A stretch of DNA of 6,099 bases from Parachlamydiaceae bacterium. GTDB lineage: Bacteria; Chlamydiota; Chlamydiia; Chlamydiales; Parachlamydiaceae. Under the pieces are notes generated by a model. The model was given only the letters and a program-made list of their open reading frames with translations, was not told where the DNA came from and ran no database searches. Made by a program: the position numbers and the translations under genes. Positions 5,721-6,099 of this stretch are shown here, in pieces. Positions within the stretch are counted from its first letter, which is position 1; each line of letters begins with the position of its first letter. The stretch lies in assembly GCA_013698165.1 (NCBI GenBank), contig JACCVN010000408.1, positions 1 to 6,099 of the forward strand, written 5' to 3'.

Positions 5721-5766
5721 TACTCTCCATAGCTGAATCTGAGAATTTGGGCTATGTCGAGTATAT
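5718..5766 (+). repeat. Palindromic loop-conserved repeat, tandem copy B (best copy)
   Basis: The arms ATATACTCTCCATAGC (5718-5733) and GCTATGTCGAGTATAT (5751-5766) pair at 14 of 16 positions around the 17-base loop TGAATCTGAGAATTTGG. The two mismatches (5726 and 5727) are restored to pairing in the half copy at 1212, showing that the ancestral element was a perfect palindrome. No flanking target duplication is obvious and no transposase is present. It could be a REP/MITE-like element or an insertion-sequence end. Confidence 0.75.
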
Positions 5767-5830
5767 ATCCCAAGTCTCGCCTAATTGCCTAGACGGACAA
5801 ATTGAAAAGAGCAAAGTCAAAAAGATCAAT

Positions 5831-5891
5831 GTAATACTTGTCTTTAGCCGCATATGGAGCGGAGGCATATAGCCACATGCATAAGTATTAT
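5831..5891. other. Possible three-way-junction structured element
   Basis: TAATACTT (5832-5839) and AAGTATTA (5883-5890) form a perfect 8-bp outer stem, extendable to 11 bp with two G-T wobbles. Enclosed are two smaller hairpins: CCGC (5848-5851) with GCGG (5859-5862), and GCAT (5865-5868) with ATGC (5877-5880). It does not look like a tRNA. It may be a small RNA, a leader or a mobile palindrome; no function is assigned. Confidence 0.3.
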
Positions 5892-5958
5892 TATTACCCA
5901 AATTTTAAAAGCTGAGATTAGTTAAAAGAAAAGAACCTTTGTCAGGGATATGAGGGTG

Positions 5959-6023
5959 CTTTGCATACCCGTAGCTGCGGTTGTCTACGCTATCGCTCGC
6001 AAGCCTTGCTACGGGCTACAAAG
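5959..6023. repeat. GC-richer nested inverted repeat
   Basis: CCCGTAGC (5968-5975) pairs perfectly with GCTACGGG (6008-6015). Outside this, CTTTG (5959-5963) pairs with CAAAG (6019-6023) across small internal loops. Inside it, TGCG (5976-5979) pairs with CGCA (5998-6001). The composition (TACGCTATCGCTCGC) contrasts with the AT-rich surroundings and resembles intergenic REP-type elements. No other copy is visible in the window. Confidence 0.45.
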
Positions 6024-6031
6024 AGCCTAGA

Positions 6032-6055
6032 CTTTAGCCACGTTCACGGCTAAGG
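6032..6055. repeat. Short hairpin next to the nested inverted repeat
   Basis: CTTTAGCC (6032-6039) pairs with GGCTAAGG (6048-6055) over eight positions including one G-T wobble, with an 8-base loop. No T run follows on either strand, so a terminator is not supported. CTTTAGCC also occurs at 5842-5849 in the preceding structured element, which may mark a shared origin. Confidence 0.4.
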
Positions 6056-6099
6056 GTAAGCGGTTAAAATAAAAATGCCGCCAAAGTTTGATTAAACTT

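Larger units (their letters stand above)
5513..6099. other. 587-base gene-free region rich in inverted repeats
   Basis: No convincing gene is present. The region holds a possible minus-strand promoter for the ExoD gene, an 18-bp palindrome, the fused pair of loop-conserved repeats, a possible three-way-junction element and a GC-richer nested inverted repeat. It ends in a short AT-rich hairpin, AAGTTT (6084-6089) with AAACTT (6094-6099), that runs to the window edge. Small open frames at 5523, 5854 and 5950 (52, 23 and 26 codons) lack convincing ribosome sites and overlap these structures. Confidence 0.7.

Noticed and set aside
5831..5891. tRNA gene
   Set aside because: Length and outer stem superficially fit, but there is no T-loop TTC motif, no proper anticodon arm and no CCA-side pattern.
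5950..6030. Plus-strand open frame of 26 codons starting at ATG 5950 inside the nested inverted repeat
   Set aside because: A GGG is present but too close to the ATG, and the frame coincides entirely with the inverted repeat, so it is more likely a by-product of that structure.

Overview
The window looks like bacterial chromosome of modest GC content (about 40% by eye) from a Gram-negative-type organism. It holds six complete genes, probably the last codons of a seventh, and a final stretch of about 590 bases without genes that is rich in inverted repeats. The taxon cannot be fixed from the sequence. An amoeba-associated lineage such as an environmental chlamydia or a Legionella-like gammaproteobacterium is a guess from general composition and gene style, not a demonstrated assignment. 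No rRNA, tRNA, CRISPR array, integrase or transposase gene is visible.

Positions 1-2865, plus strand, form a surface-glycan block. A short C-terminal coding tail (1-39) ends in TAA directly against the ATG of glf, encoding UDP-galactopyranose mutase, which makes the galactofuranose donor. After a 116-base gap come two tandem, 8-base-overlapping genes for diverged FkbM-family SAM-dependent methyltransferase-like proteins. They are recognisably paralogous, and both have lost residues normally conserved in the family. The likely theme is production and decoration of a galactofuranose-containing glycan, but this is inferred from gene content and proximity.

Positions 2866-3002 carry two related hairpin units and a consensus TATAAT box ahead of a separate gene for a YhiN/HI0933-like flavoprotein (3003-4241). 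That gene converges, with only 4 bases between stop codons, on an unrecognised 162-residue protein gene on the minus strand (4246-4734). Upstream of this, also on the minus strand, lies an ExoD-family membrane protein gene (4886-5512).

The most unusual non-coding feature is a small palindromic repeat whose loop contains GCTGAATCTGAGAATTTGG or close variants. There is one copy at 4795-4834, a fused tandem pair at 5673-5766 and a half copy at 1212-1233. The arms pair with each other, and the half copy preserves the ancestral arm sequence. Other structured elements in the last 500 bases are an operator-like 18-bp palindrome, a possible three-way-junction element (5831-5891) and a GC-richer nested inverted repeat (5959-6055).
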